Positions 1 to 8,701 of a DNA stretch of 64,000 nt are shown one piece after another. The position numbers and the translations under genes are program-made. Every line of letters begins with the position of its first letter. Within the stretch, counting starts at the first letter, position 1. This DNA comes from Bifidobacterium breve (GTDB taxonomy: Bacteria; Actinomycetota; Acidimicrobiia; Acidimicrobiales; Ilumatobacteraceae). Below the pieces are notes generated by a model. The model worked only from the letters and a program-made list of their open reading frames with translations. It did not search any database and was not told where the DNA came from. Location: contig CAMAWR010000002.1 of the NCBI GenBank assembly GCA_945862045.1, positions 52,676 through 116,675 on the forward strand, in the 5' to 3' direction.

Positions 1-1758
1 GTCAACTCGGTGAACACAGAAATTGGGCGCACTGACGCGCAAGCCAGGCCAGATGTTGCCACGTTGTGGAACCGCCCATCACTCACGATGAACGGCTTTA
101 ATTTCACCATTCCAGCAAGCGAATTGACGCAAGGCAACGCCACGATAAAAGCCGTCTATGGCCCACGCCAAGTGACGATTGGGGTTGTCGCCGGAGGCAA
201 GTCTCTCATTTCCACACCGCTTGCCACAAAGGTCACCAAAATCAACGGGGTAGAAACCCAAATTGAGACGTGGTTCGACGCGGACCGCAATGAGTTTTCG
301 CCTCTCGCACCAGTAGGCCGACAAGACACGGGTCGTCTCTTTCTTCTGCTCACTCTGCTGGTTGACGGCGTCACTGCCCTGTTACTCTTTGCACTCGGCG
401 TCTTGCTGCTGCTGAACCTGCGGTGGTGGTTGCTGATTGCATTTGGCGTAGGTCTTACAACCTTTGGATTACTCAAATTCGGCTTGATGTTTGCACCAAA
501 TACTCTTGGAATACCGCTTTTGCTTCCCATCCTTGCCGTCGTAATTACTTTCGTCACTGTCCGCTCACAACTTCGTGCAGCACCAATGATCGTATTCCTC
601 TTGGCTTCATTGGCTTTGGCTTATGTAAGGGTCTTTGATAACCTCGAACTCTTAATCGGCAATAGGGCAGAACGCTGGTGGGGGCGACTGCTGTACTACG
701 AGCGCGCTTCTGACTGGTATGCCACCCAGGGTTATGCCCGCAGCATTTTTGTTGAGGGTTCGCTGCGTGGTGGGGAAGGTGTATTTTGGTTTCAGTCAGG
801 ACCTCGTTATCTTGCTTTCGTGACTCGTTCCGTGCTCGGCGAAAATGATGTCCTTGTCGGGCTACTCATGACAACCCTCGGTTTCTTTACCATCTTTTAT
901 TTGGTGACACTCTTTGTCCGCCAATATCAACAGCCAATCGACATCGCAGTCGGTGGTCTCCTACTCTTTGTCGGATTGTTATTCATGGCCGATGATCTCA
1001 TGGTCTACTTTGGTTTTGTTGGCTCGAGTGAGTACCCGACTTGGGTGGTGCTGTTCGCCATCACGGGATTCTTCATCTCTCGGCAACACGAGTCCCGTGC
1101 TTGGCTACTAGTGGCCCTCAGCCTGATTCTTGGTTACTGCGTGCAGCTGCGGCCGAATCAAATCGGGGGCATTATCGCAATCTTTTTGGTATTGCTCACT
1201 TATGTACAACGAACCGACCGCACACTTGCCTGGGGAAATATTGCACGGATGACGACCGCCTTCGGAGTGGTTGTCTCGCTCAGCCTGTTACACAATCTGT
1301 ATTACGGTGAAAGATTCGTACTGTTCACTGCCAACGGGCTCATCAATCTGGCATTTGAATGGACCGACGTGCTATCCGCTGGTGACTTTTCTGTGGTGTG
1401 GACTCAACTCCGATTCATGATGTATTGGAACTCGATTGGCAACTGGGTGTGGGCAGGCATGTTTTGGGGATCACAGATGTTGTGGCTGGCTGTTGTGATG
1501 CTCCGAGTACAACAGCGACAATTCCTGCGAACACGCAGTCTCATGCTCATGATTCCGTTCGGATTTGCACTCCCAATGCTCAGGTACCAAATGGGTTCGT
1601 ACTATCCACGTCACCTCGTGGCGATCAATTTGGCTTTCTTGTGTGCAGCACTCATGGCGTGGCCCCGTGACAGCAGCACCGCCACTGATACCCCGCACGG
1701 TTCTGAATCAATTGATGTGCCTGAAGATCTACCGCAGCCGGCGGTAACTGGCGTCTAG
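1..1758 (+). CDS. Polytopic membrane protein of unknown function, 5' truncated by the window edge
   Basis: The reading frame is open from the first base; the GTG at 10 is only an internal candidate, so the true start probably lies upstream. The visible part begins with about 100 soluble, probably extracytoplasmic residues. These are followed by roughly a dozen hydrophobic segments and a short polar C-terminal tail rich in Ser, Thr and Pro. The arrangement, with an RPNQ motif after a loop, resembles GT-C or PMT-like membrane glycosyltransferases, but I see no diagnostic catalytic motif, so no function is assigned. It converges on the histidine kinase gene and the two stop codons share CTAG. 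Confidence 0.75.
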   Translation, partial: VNSVNTEIGRTDAQARPDVATLWNRPSLTMNGFNFTIPASELTQGNATIKAVYGPRQVTIGVVAGGKSLISTPLATKVTKINGVETQIETWFDADRNEFSPLAPVGRQDTGRLFLLLTLLVDGVTALLLFALGVLLLLNLRWWLLIAFGVGLTTFGLLKFGLMFAPNTLGIPLLLPILAVVITFVTVRSQLRAAPMIVFLLASLALAYVRVFDNLELLIGNRAERWWGRLLYYERASDWYATQGYARSIFVEGSLRGGEGVFWFQSGPRYLAFVTRSVLGENDVLVGLLMTTLGFFTIFYLVTLFVRQYQQPIDIAVGGLLLFVGLLFMADDLMVYFGFVGSSEYPTWVVLFAITGFFISRQHESRAWLLVALSLILGYCVQLRPNQIGGIIAIFLVLLTYVQRTDRTLAWGNIARMTTAFGVVVSLSLLHNLYYGERFVLFTANGLINLAFEWTDVLSAGDFSVVWTQLRFMMYWNSIGNWVWAGMFWGSQMLWLAVVMLRVQQRQFLRTRSLMLMIPFGFALPMLRYQMGSYYPRHLVAINLAFLCAALMAWPRDSSTATDTPHGSESIDVPEDLPQPAVTGV

Positions 1759-3275
1759 TGCGCCGACTCGGTCGGAATCCGCAGGTCGACCACCGTGCCG
1801 ATTTGCTCGTTGCCGTCGTTGAATGCGGCATCATCAAGTTCTTGTTGAGTAGCGGGTCGCATGGCGATGGTGCCACCGAGTTCGGTGGTCACGAGGGTGC
1901 GCACGATCGAGAGCCCCAGTCCGGTTGCTTGCGCAATATTGAATTGGTCGTCGACCCCTACACCGTTGTCGATCACCCGAATGTGTAGGGCGTCGTCCTG
2001 CTTGTCGCGTTGCAGGAACACCCGCACCACACCGTCACGACGCACGTCACCGAACGCATGATCGACCACGTTCTGCAACAACTCAAGGATCACCACCGAA
2101 AGTGGTGTGGCAATCGTGGCGGGCAGTCGTCCTGCATCGCCACGCACCTCAAAACGAATCGGCCGGTCATTCGACTGCAGGCTTTCTTGCGTGAGTTGAA
2201 TGAGTGGACGAACGATCTCGATGAAGGCGACATCCTCACCAGGCTCGCGCGACAGCGTTTCGTGCACCAATGCAATGGTGCGGATGCGGCGCACCGAATC
2301 GGCGACTGCCGCCTTTGCCTCTTCTGAGGCCAAACGCCGACCCTGCAGGCGCAGCAACGACGAAATCGTCTGCAAATTGTTCTTCACGCGATGATGAATC
2401 TCTTTGATCGTTGCATCCTTGGTGAGGATGAGCCGATCACGCCGACGCAATTCAGACACGTCACGCATCAGGACGACACCACCAATCACGTTCACCGCCC
2501 GTGCACCACGCTTCAAGATCGGAATCGAGCGAACCAGCAATGTGACCACATGTTCCTGATCAAGTTCTTCAACGACAGGCTCACGACGCTCGAACGAGGC
2601 ACGTGCTGCATCATGCGCAAAGCCAAGTTCGGCCAAACTCTGGCCGACCGCATTGGCGCGGATGCCGATGCGGTGCAGGGCCGATACTGCGTTCGGTGAG
2701 GCGTACCGCACTCGCGCACTACCGTCGAGCACGATGACACCGTCACCGACGCGTGGCGCAACACTCGCATCGGCCACGCGACCGGTGAACGGGAACAACC
2801 CGGTCGCCACCATCGTCGCGAAGTCGTCGAAAATCGACAGATAGGTGCGCTCCAGCTGCCCCGGTCGGCGACCCGAAACCCTCGACACCTCGCGCGTCAG
2901 TACGGCGACGGCCTTTCCTTCACGCATGACAGGTATCGCCGTCATGTTCACTGGATCGGAAAGATACGGCAATGTGATTTCACCTTTTTGAATTTGTCCA
3001 CTCTGGGCTGCTGCCGCGATGAACGGTCGATCCGTGTCGTCGGCATACTCACCAACGAGGTCCGACTGGTAGAGCGTTTGACCTGTCGCAGCCCGTACCT
3101 GGGATGCCGTCAGCCAGTTGGTTCCACTTGGTGATACGACCGGCACGTACAGCAGCAGGTCGGCAAACGAAAAATCGGCCAGCATCCCCCACTCTGAAAT
3201 GAGCGCCGACAAATGCGCAATGTCGTCTTCGGACAGCGAGGTGTGTTCTGCAGCGAGTTCAACCAGGGTCGGCAT
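1755..3275 (-). CDS. pdtaS: PdtaS-like sensor histidine kinase (HisKA_2/HWE-type)
   Basis: Cytosolic sensor kinase of the type that phosphorylates an ANTAR RNA-binding response regulator (PdtaR in mycobacteria). At 506 residues it matches the length of Mycobacterium PdtaS. Order of parts: an N-terminal GAF-like sensor (about 1-160), a PAS-like region (about 170-275), the dimerisation/phosphoacceptor helix with KEIHHRVKNNLQ at 291-302 (His294/295), and a C-terminal HATPase with an N-box (ELLQNVVDHAF) and the G-box RVIDNGVGVD. There are no membrane segments. No ANTAR partner is encoded in the window, as in mycobacteria, where the two genes are unlinked. The stop overlaps the convergent membrane-protein gene by 4 bp. 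Confidence 0.88.
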   Translation of the reverse strand: MPTLVELAAEHTSLSEDDIAHLSALISEWGMLADFSFADLLLYVPVVSPSGTNWLTASQVRAATGQTLYQSDLVGEYADDTDRPFIAAAAQSGQIQKGEITLPYLSDPVNMTAIPVMREGKAVAVLTREVSRVSGRRPGQLERTYLSIFDDFATMVATGLFPFTGRVADASVAPRVGDGVIVLDGSARVRYASPNAVSALHRIGIRANAVGQSLAELGFAHDAARASFERREPVVEELDQEHVVTLLVRSIPILKRGARAVNVIGGVVLMRDVSELRRRDRLILTKDATIKEIHHRVKNNLQTISSLLRLQGRRLASEEAKAAVADSVRRIRTIALVHETLSREPGEDVAFIEIVRPLIQLTQESLQSNDRPIRFEVRGDAGRLPATIATPLSVVILELLQNVVDHAFGDVRRDGVVRVFLQRDKQDDALHIRVIDNGVGVDDQFNIAQATGLGLSIVRTLVTTELGGTIAMRPATQQELDDAAFNDGNEQIGTVVDLRIPTESAH

Positions 3276-3277
3276 GG

Positions 3278-4423
3278 TTAGCCCCCATTATTGTCGTTCG
3301 TCGCCTGACTCTGTGGCAGGCGCAGACAAATGGCCTCGCCAAGTTTCGCAAGGGCGCCGACATCGCTGATCTCACCCTGGCGTGACTCGCTCAACAACAC
3401 ATCAACACCCCAGCCGTCGATACGGGTGAGGGCAGAGGATTGCCGTGCCGTGATGCCGATGATTTCCTGTTCAACCAGTGCCAGCGTGCGTAACCGCTCG
3501 TCAGTGTGCCGACCAAGCACATCAGCCCGCCCGCTTGCGCCGGCAGCAAACTCGGCTGGCACGAGACGATTGGCCAGCACCGCTCCGAGACGATGGTGGC
3601 GACGTCGCAATTCGTCCACCAAATAGTTGGCCTCGTTCAACGCCACCGACTCTGCACTGGTGACGACCACGAACGTGGTTGCCGGGTCGGCAAGCAGCGC
3701 ACTGACGCGCCGCGCCCGCGCGCCGATCGGACCTTCCATCGTGCGAAACAATGTAAAGAACTCGGCGATATCTGACAAAAACGTTGCACCAAGAATTCGA
3801 TCCGCAACGATGAAAAACGGTCGCGACGCAATGGACAGCAATCGGGACTGCGTCGGCACCGTGAGAAGTTTCAACAAACGACTGGCAAAGAATTGCTCCA
3901 TGCGTCGTGGGGCGTCGAGCACCGCGAGCGCACTACGCGACGGAGGTGTATCAATGATGACCAGGTCGTAGTTGCCGCCTTCGTGGGCGTCGTAGAGGCG
4001 TTCGGTAACCACATAGTCGTGACTATGCACGAACCGTGACGTGAGGGTTTTATAGAGATCATTGGCCAGCACTCGTTCACATGTCGACGGGTTCGGTGCG
4101 TGACGGCGCACCATGTCGTCCCAGCTTGCCTTCGTGTCGATCATCGCCATGGTGAGGGTGCCCTGCGCATTCACGAGTGGCACCAATACCTCGGCGTTAC
4201 CAAAAGAGTCGAGACCGAGCGCAGTTGCCAAGCGTCGGGCAGGGTCGACCGTGAGTACGAGTACTCGCTTCGCAAAATGGCGCGCCGCTACGACGCCGAG
4301 CGCCGCAGCAGAGGTGGTTTTACCAACACCACCAGGCCCGCTAATCACGATCATTCGTGAGTCAGCCAACAACGACACCAGCCGCTGGTCCAAGTCGGCA
4401 GGTGATTGCACGGTGCTACTCAT
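3278..4423 (-). CDS. ArsA/GET3-family ATPase, second of a pair (BagB-like)
   Basis: Deviant-Walker P-loop ATPase of the ArsA/GET3 (SIMIBI) class. I start it at the ATG at 4423, giving 381 residues with GPGGVGKTT at 29-37. An in-frame TTG further upstream would add 54 residues that only mirror the preceding gene. Switch motifs LTVDPARRLATALG and the DTPPS element are clear. The start overlaps the stop of the preceding ArsA-like gene by 8 bp, so the two are translationally coupled. Mycobacteria carry the same tandem arrangement (Rv3679-Rv3680, BagA/BagB), reported to form an ATPase complex. The cargo here is unknown; arsenite transport is unlikely without arsB. Confidence 0.85.
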   Translation of the reverse strand: MSSTVQSPADLDQRLVSLLADSRMIVISGPGGVGKTTSAAALGVVAARHFAKRVLVLTVDPARRLATALGLDSFGNAEVLVPLVNAQGTLTMAMIDTKASWDDMVRRHAPNPSTCERVLANDLYKTLTSRFVHSHDYVVTERLYDAHEGGNYDLVIIDTPPSRSALAVLDAPRRMEQFFASRLLKLLTVPTQSRLLSIASRPFFIVADRILGATFLSDIAEFFTLFRTMEGPIGARARRVSALLADPATTFVVVTSAESVALNEANYLVDELRRRHHRLGAVLANRLVPAEFAAGASGRADVLGRHTDERLRTLALVEQEIIGITARQSSALTRIDGWGVDVLLSESRQGEISDVGALAKLGEAICLRLPQSQATNDNNGG

Positions 4424-5321
4424 GGTGCACCAAGAGCAGTCGATCGATCTCGGTGACGACGTGATCGGTGATTCGTTGTGGCGAGTCGAGACCTGCAGGC
4501 GCCTCTGCAATGGTCTCAACATTGGCAAGGTTGAATTCGTCGGCGAGGTGGCTGCTGTGGCGTTCGGCTTCCGCACGTCGGGCAATCAACCAGTCACAGA
4601 CGTTCACGGTGTCGGTCATGGCGTGGTCATCACGGGCCGCGGCAAGTGCCAACTTGTCGATGATTACCTGCGGCATGCGGTTGATGACGACACCGCCAAA
4701 GTCGAGTGGCGACACTTTGGCCAGTCGCTCACGCAATTCGATGGTTTCAACCACCGGCATTTCTTCGGGCGTCACCACCGCGAGCACCGTCGACACGTGC
4801 GGATCGTGCAGGAGACCGCTCATCCACTTGGTTTGATCGGCGATCAAACCAATTCGTACCAGGGTTGCCAAGGCATCGGGTGCCGAGACCTGTGCGACGA
4901 AATGTCCACTTGCCTCTGAGTCAACGATGATGATGTCGTAGTGCTTCTCCCGCACCTCGTGACAGAGTTTGCCAATGACCAGAATTTCCTTCACTGCCGG
5001 TGCAGCATTCGCCACATAGTCAAAGATGCGCGCCAACGGCGTCAGACTGCCGATGATCGGCAGTCGCAGGAACAGACGAATGTATTCACGTAGCGAGTCT
5101 TCGGTATTCATCGCCATCGCCATCACATTCGGCGCCACTTCAACCGCCTCAAAGGCCAACGAACTACGCCCGAGGTAGGCGGCGAGGGATCCCTTGTCGT
5201 CCATTTCGCACACCAACACCCGCTTGCCCTGACTGGCAGCCACCCTGGCGAGTGCTGCGGCAACTACCGATTTTCCGACGCCACCTTTGCCGGTGACGAA
5301 GACGAGGCGTCGTGAGAGCAA
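4416..5321 (-). CDS. ArsA/GET3-family ATPase, first of a pair (BagA-like)
   Basis: 301 residues starting at a TTG (5321). The protein opens directly with LVFVTGKGGVGKSVVAAAL, placing the deviant Walker A at 11-18. A second signature is the VDSEASGHF element in the middle, equivalent to the switch II region of the family (DAPPTGR in the mycobacterial homologue). It is shorter than the partner and presumably forms a heterodimer with it, as in the mycobacterial BagA/BagB pair. It lies 11 bp downstream of the DUF3107 gene, suggesting one transcript with DUF3107 and both ATPases. A later ATG start would remove the P-loop, so the TTG is favoured. Confidence 0.82.
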   Translation of the reverse strand: MLSRRLVFVTGKGGVGKSVVAAALARVAASQGKRVLVCEMDDKGSLAAYLGRSSLAFEAVEVAPNVMAMAMNTEDSLREYIRLFLRLPIIGSLTPLARIFDYVANAAPAVKEILVIGKLCHEVREKHYDIIIVDSEASGHFVAQVSAPDALATLVRIGLIADQTKWMSGLLHDPHVSTVLAVVTPEEMPVVETIELRERLAKVSPLDFGGVVINRMPQVIIDKLALAAARDDHAMTDTVNVCDWLIARRAEAERHSSHLADEFNLANVETIAEAPAGLDSPQRITDHVVTEIDRLLLVHHE

Positions 5322-5332
5322 CGCACTCAGTG

Positions 5333-5569
5333 TCAGGTGCCGAACCCCAGTCGACGCTCGCCATCAGGGGCGCCGAATTCAACGAATGCGATCTTCTCCG
5401 CAGGTATTGCAACTTCGCGACCGCGATTGTCCTTCAACCACAACACGTCGGCCTTGCCGGCCAGTGCTTCTTCGACCGACTTGCGCACCGCTGCTCGCGA
5501 TGTGTCGTTGCCGTCGATTTCGAGTGCGATATCTCGTGGCGAGTGGGTAACTCCGATGCGTAGGTCCAT
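5333..5569 (-). CDS. DUF3107 family protein
   Basis: Small acidic protein of 78 residues, starting at an ATG. It has the actinobacterial DUF3107 pattern: an N-terminal beta strand (MDLRIGVTHSPRDIALEID), a central helix and a C-terminal strand reading RGREVAIPAEKIAFVEFG. The mycobacterial homologue is a small conserved protein (TB9.4 type) of unknown function. Here it sits between mrp and the ArsA-like pair on the same strand with gaps of 18 and 11 bp, so it is probably in one operon with them. No catalytic motif is visible. Confidence 0.8.
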   Translation of the reverse strand: MDLRIGVTHSPRDIALEIDGNDTSRAAVRKSVEEALAGKADVLWLKDNRGREVAIPAEKIAFVEFGAPDGERRLGFGT

Positions 5570-5587
5570 GGCCTTCAGTGTGTCAGA

Positions 5588-6730
5588 TCAATTGACCTTC
5601 AGCGCCTGACTGAAGACTTTTTTCGGTTTCATTGCGGCGATTTTCACCGCGAGATCGGCAAATATGAGCCCGACTTCGCTCTGCGGTGCCACCGCGGCGA
5701 TCGGCTTGCCATTGTCGCCACCTTCACGAAGTTGATTGAGCAACGGGATCTGCGCCAAGAGTGGCACGCCCAGCTCGTCTGCCAACGACTTGCCCCCGCC
5801 CTGGCCGAAGAGTTCGTATCGTTTGCCGTCATCGCCGGTAAACCACGACATATTTTCGATGACACCGCGTACCGACATATTTACTTTTTTGGCCATTGCC
5901 GCCGACAACCGCGCGACTTTCTGTGCAGCATCCTGCGGCGTGGTCACGATGTACACCTCGGCGCGCGGCAGGTACTGGCTGAGGCTCAAGGCGATATCAC
6001 CCGTGCCTGGTGGCATGTCAATCAGCAGAAAATCGGGTTCGTCCCAAAATACATCGGTAAGAAATTGCTCAAGGGCCTTGTGCAGCATCGGTCCACGCCA
6101 CACCACCGCTTGACCTTCCGGTACGAAATATCCGATCGAGATGCAGCGCACGCCGTAGGCCTCGGGGGGGAGCAGCATTTGATCGATAACGACAGGCTCG
6201 CGATCAGTGCCGAGCATGCGTGGAATTGAATAGCCATAGATGTCGGCATCAACCACACCCACTGAATGTCCGGCAGCAGCCAATGCAACGGCAAGATTCG
6301 TGGTCACGCTGCTCTTGCCAACACCGCCCTTGCCCGACGAGATGAGCAATGGTCGCGTCTTGGAACCAGGTTGGGCGAATGAAATCGTGCGACCTTGCGC
6401 GTGCCCCTGCGCCGGCGCACTTCCCGCACTGGCAGCAGGTGAGCCGTGCAGCATTTCGCGCAGTGCCGCGCGCTCTGCGTCGGTCATCACGCCGAAGGTG
6501 AGTTGCACATCACGCACGCCAGAGAGCGGACGAATCGCACCGTTGACACGATTTTGAATCTCGCTGCGCAGCGGACAGCCAGCAATGGTGAGGGTCACGG
6601 TGAGCGAAACCACACCATCGTTGATGGCCACGTCACGCACCATATTGAGGTCGACGATCGAACGGTGGAGTTCAGGGTCGTGAACCGGTCGGAGCGCTTC
6701 GATTACCTGGTCTGACGTAAGAGCGCTCAT
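5588..6730 (-). CDS. mrp: Mrp/NBP35-family P-loop ATPase, Fe-S cluster carrier type
   Basis: 380 residues. An N-terminal MIP18/DUF59 (FeS assembly) domain occupies about 1-85, with HDPEL and a Cys at GCPL. A linker follows, then the Mrp ATPase domain with SSGKGGVGKS near 131-140, GVVDADIYGYS and DMPPGTGD. Family members deliver Fe-S clusters to apoproteins. The C-terminal CxxC that bridges the cluster in ApbC is missing: the equivalent stretch reads ENMSWFTGDDGKRYELFG. Mycobacterial Mrp shares this feature. A SufR-like regulator gene diverges only 23 bp from the start codon, which supports a role in Fe-S metabolism. Confidence 0.9.
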   Translation of the reverse strand: MSALTSDQVIEALRPVHDPELHRSIVDLNMVRDVAINDGVVSLTVTLTIAGCPLRSEIQNRVNGAIRPLSGVRDVQLTFGVMTDAERAALREMLHGSPAASAGSAPAQGHAQGRTISFAQPGSKTRPLLISSGKGGVGKSSVTTNLAVALAAAGHSVGVVDADIYGYSIPRMLGTDREPVVIDQMLLPPEAYGVRCISIGYFVPEGQAVVWRGPMLHKALEQFLTDVFWDEPDFLLIDMPPGTGDIALSLSQYLPRAEVYIVTTPQDAAQKVARLSAAMAKKVNMSVRGVIENMSWFTGDDGKRYELFGQGGGKSLADELGVPLLAQIPLLNQLREGGDNGKPIAAVAPQSEVGLIFADLAVKIAAMKPKKVFSQALKVN

Positions 6731-6753
6731 GATTTGCTCGTTAGGCTAATCGT

Positions 6754-7512
6754 GTGCCACGCAACAAGCCCGCGACGAATGGCGTGACAAGTGGCGTGAC
6801 GAGTGGCGCATTCACGTCGCAAATATCAGCAATAACCTCGGCATTTGGCGACCCCACCCGACGCGCCGTCTACTTGTACGTCCGCGATGCGAGCGAAGGT
6901 GTCACCGCCTCGCAGGTAGCCGAACAATTTGAGGTACACCCGAATGTGGCACGACATCACCTGGACAAACTGGCCGCAGGCGGCTACCTAGCGGTAGAAA
7001 TCGTGCGCGCCGAGCACGCCGGTGCCGGTCGTCCATCCAAGTGTTATCGCGCCGTCGATTCTGCTGCGCCGATGCAATTTCCCGTGCGCAGTGACGACTT
7101 GGTTCTGTCGTTGTTGGGCGAAGCCCTCAATCGACTACCACGCGCAGAGGCCCAGGCGATAGCCGAAGACGTCGGCCGAAAGTACGGGCAGGCGATGGCC
7201 GTCGGCCTCACCGGTGACGACATTGCAGCCGGTCAACGTTCGTTGCATTCAGCCCTGCAAAAAGTTGCCGATGCATTGACCGCCCATGGTTTTGCAGCCC
7301 ACACCGAGAAGCGTCAGAACAAATTACGCATCATCAACAACCATTGTCCGTTTGGTGATGTTGCGATCGAACATCCTGTGATCTGTGCCGTTGATCGCGG
7401 CATGGTGAAGGGCATGCTCGACGCGATCTACGGCCAGACATCGGCTGAAACGTTGGCATCACTGCCGCAAGGTGACCGCTTCTGCGAAACAACGCTCGAG
7501 GCGCTGCCTTAA
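6754..7512 (+). CDS. SufR-like winged-helix regulator with Fe-S ligand cysteines
   Basis: 252 residues from a GTG start. An ArsR/DeoR-type winged helix occupies about 25-95 (SQVAEQFEVHPNVARHHLDK as recognition region). The C-terminal half has the pattern NHCPFGDVAIEHPVICAVDRG, where spaced cysteines and HP match the Fe-S-binding region of actinobacterial SufR. SufR represses suf operons when its cluster is present. No suf genes are in the window, but the gene diverges from mrp with 23 bp between start codons, so mrp is a likely target. The N-terminus contains a duplicated VTSG (12-bp near-repeat at about 6781-6804), and initiation could be at a later GTG. The stop overlaps the convergent gene by 4 bp (TTAA). 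Confidence 0.8.
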   Translation: MPRNKPATNGVTSGVTSGAFTSQISAITSAFGDPTRRAVYLYVRDASEGVTASQVAEQFEVHPNVARHHLDKLAAGGYLAVEIVRAEHAGAGRPSKCYRAVDSAAPMQFPVRSDDLVLSLLGEALNRLPRAEAQAIAEDVGRKYGQAMAVGLTGDDIAAGQRSLHSALQKVADALTAHGFAAHTEKRQNKLRIINNHCPFGDVAIEHPVICAVDRGMVKGMLDAIYGQTSAETLASLPQGDRFCETTLEALP

Positions 7513-8120
7513 TCGCCCCAGAATCGTTGTTCAAGGAACGGGTCACCATACATGTGGTAACCGTTCTGCTCCCAGAAACCCGGTGCGTCCTGCATGGTGG
7601 CTTCAAGACCACGCAACCACTTCGCTGATTTCCAAAAATACAGGTGTGGAATCACCAACCGCACAGGTCCGCCGTGTACCGGTTCAATATCGGTGTTGTC
7701 ATATGCGTAGGCAACGAGTGCGTCATCCCCCGTTGCGTCTTGCATCGGAAGATTGGAGGTGTAGCCGTACTCGGCATGCGCCATTACGTGCGTTGCCTGC
7801 GGATCGACGCCGGCCGTTGCAAAGAGATCGCGAACCCGCACACCCTTCCAGATGGTGTCGAACTTCGACCACTTGGTTACGCAATGAATGTCGGTCGTGA
7901 TGTTGACGGAGGGCAACGACAACAACTGTGCATACGTCAAGGTAAATGGTGACGAGACTGCGCCGCTGATCTCCAGCGACCAAGTACCCGGCGCATAGGT
8001 GGGCACATCGCCAACGTGCAGCACGGGGAATCGATCGGTCAAATACTGGCCGGGTGGCAGACGCTCGGCATCGAAACCCTTTGCCTGTGTTTCCGCGCGA
8101 TTGCGTTCAAAAAAGCCCAC
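7509..8120 (-). CDS. Sulfite-oxidase-like molybdopterin oxidoreductase
   Basis: 203 residues covering a single Mo-pterin (sulfite oxidase/YedY-type) domain. The Mo-ligand cysteine is Cys80 in TDIHCVTKWSK, and the substrate-pocket motifs HGGPVRLVIPHLYFWKSAKW follow. There is no Tat or Sec signal and no haem or dimerisation domain, so it is the short cytosolic type common in actinobacteria and annotated as sulfite oxidase-like. The substrate cannot be deduced; S-oxide or N-oxide reduction is as plausible as sulfite oxidation. The C-terminus overlaps the SufR-like gene by 4 bp. Confidence 0.85.
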   Translation of the reverse strand: MGFFERNRAETQAKGFDAERLPPGQYLTDRFPVLHVGDVPTYAPGTWSLEISGAVSSPFTLTYAQLLSLPSVNITTDIHCVTKWSKFDTIWKGVRVRDLFATAGVDPQATHVMAHAEYGYTSNLPMQDATGDDALVAYAYDNTDIEPVHGGPVRLVIPHLYFWKSAKWLRGLEATMQDAPGFWEQNGYHMYGDPFLEQRFWGD

Positions 8121-8221
8121 TCTTTATTGTGCCACCAACCATGGCCACGGGTGGCGCCGACCGGTGTGGCATTTCACGCAGACAAGCCGCTCTCGACATG
8201 TTTCCGACTAGGTTGCCAGCC

Positions 8222-8701
8222 GTGCCTCTATATCTCGTTCGCCACGCCAAAGCTGGGTCGCGCCACGAGTTTGATGGAGCCGACAGCGACCGCCCACTCT
8301 CCAACTCGGGTCGCAAGCAGGCAGGCAACCTCTCACAGCGCCTTGCTGCAGTGTCGCCGTCGGTCGTCGTTTCAAGCCCGTATCGGCGGTGCGTGGAAAC
8401 GGTAGAGCCACTGGCGATCGCTGCCGACGTGGAAGTGACCCTTGATGGTCGCCTCGCGGAATTCGCCAGCGAGGTAGTGAAGCCCGATGCATCATTGTTC
8501 GATCTGCTGCACTCGCTACCCGATCGTGCCGTGGTGTGCAGTCATGGTGATGTGATTCCGGCACTCATCGATGCACTCACTGCAACGGGTATGCATGTGC
8601 ACGGCTCCCCCGAGTGGGGCAAGGGCAGTGTGTGGGTGCTCGAACGCGTCGACAATCGTTTCGTCGAAGCACGCGCCTGGCCACCGCCAGTCGTCGACTA
8701 G
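8222..8701 (+). CDS. SixA-like histidine phosphatase
   Basis: 159 residues from the GTG at 8222, chosen because family members begin within a few residues of the first strand. Here that gives MPLYLVRHAKAGS, with catalytic Arg7-His8. An AGG lies about 10 bases upstream. An ATG at 8198 would add eight residues and lacks a ribosome site. A second catalytic His is in VVCSHGDVIPAL. The small size and the RHAK motif point to the SixA branch of the histidine phosphatases, which dephosphorylate phosphohistidine on signalling proteins; small-molecule substrates cannot be excluded. The stop shares CTAG with convergent ccmH. Confidence 0.8.
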   Translation: MPLYLVRHAKAGSRHEFDGADSDRPLSNSGRKQAGNLSQRLAAVSPSVVVSSPYRRCVETVEPLAIAADVEVTLDGRLAEFASEVVKPDASLFDLLHSLPDRAVVCSHGDVIPALIDALTATGMHVHGSPEWGKGSVWVLERVDNRFVEARAWPPPVVD

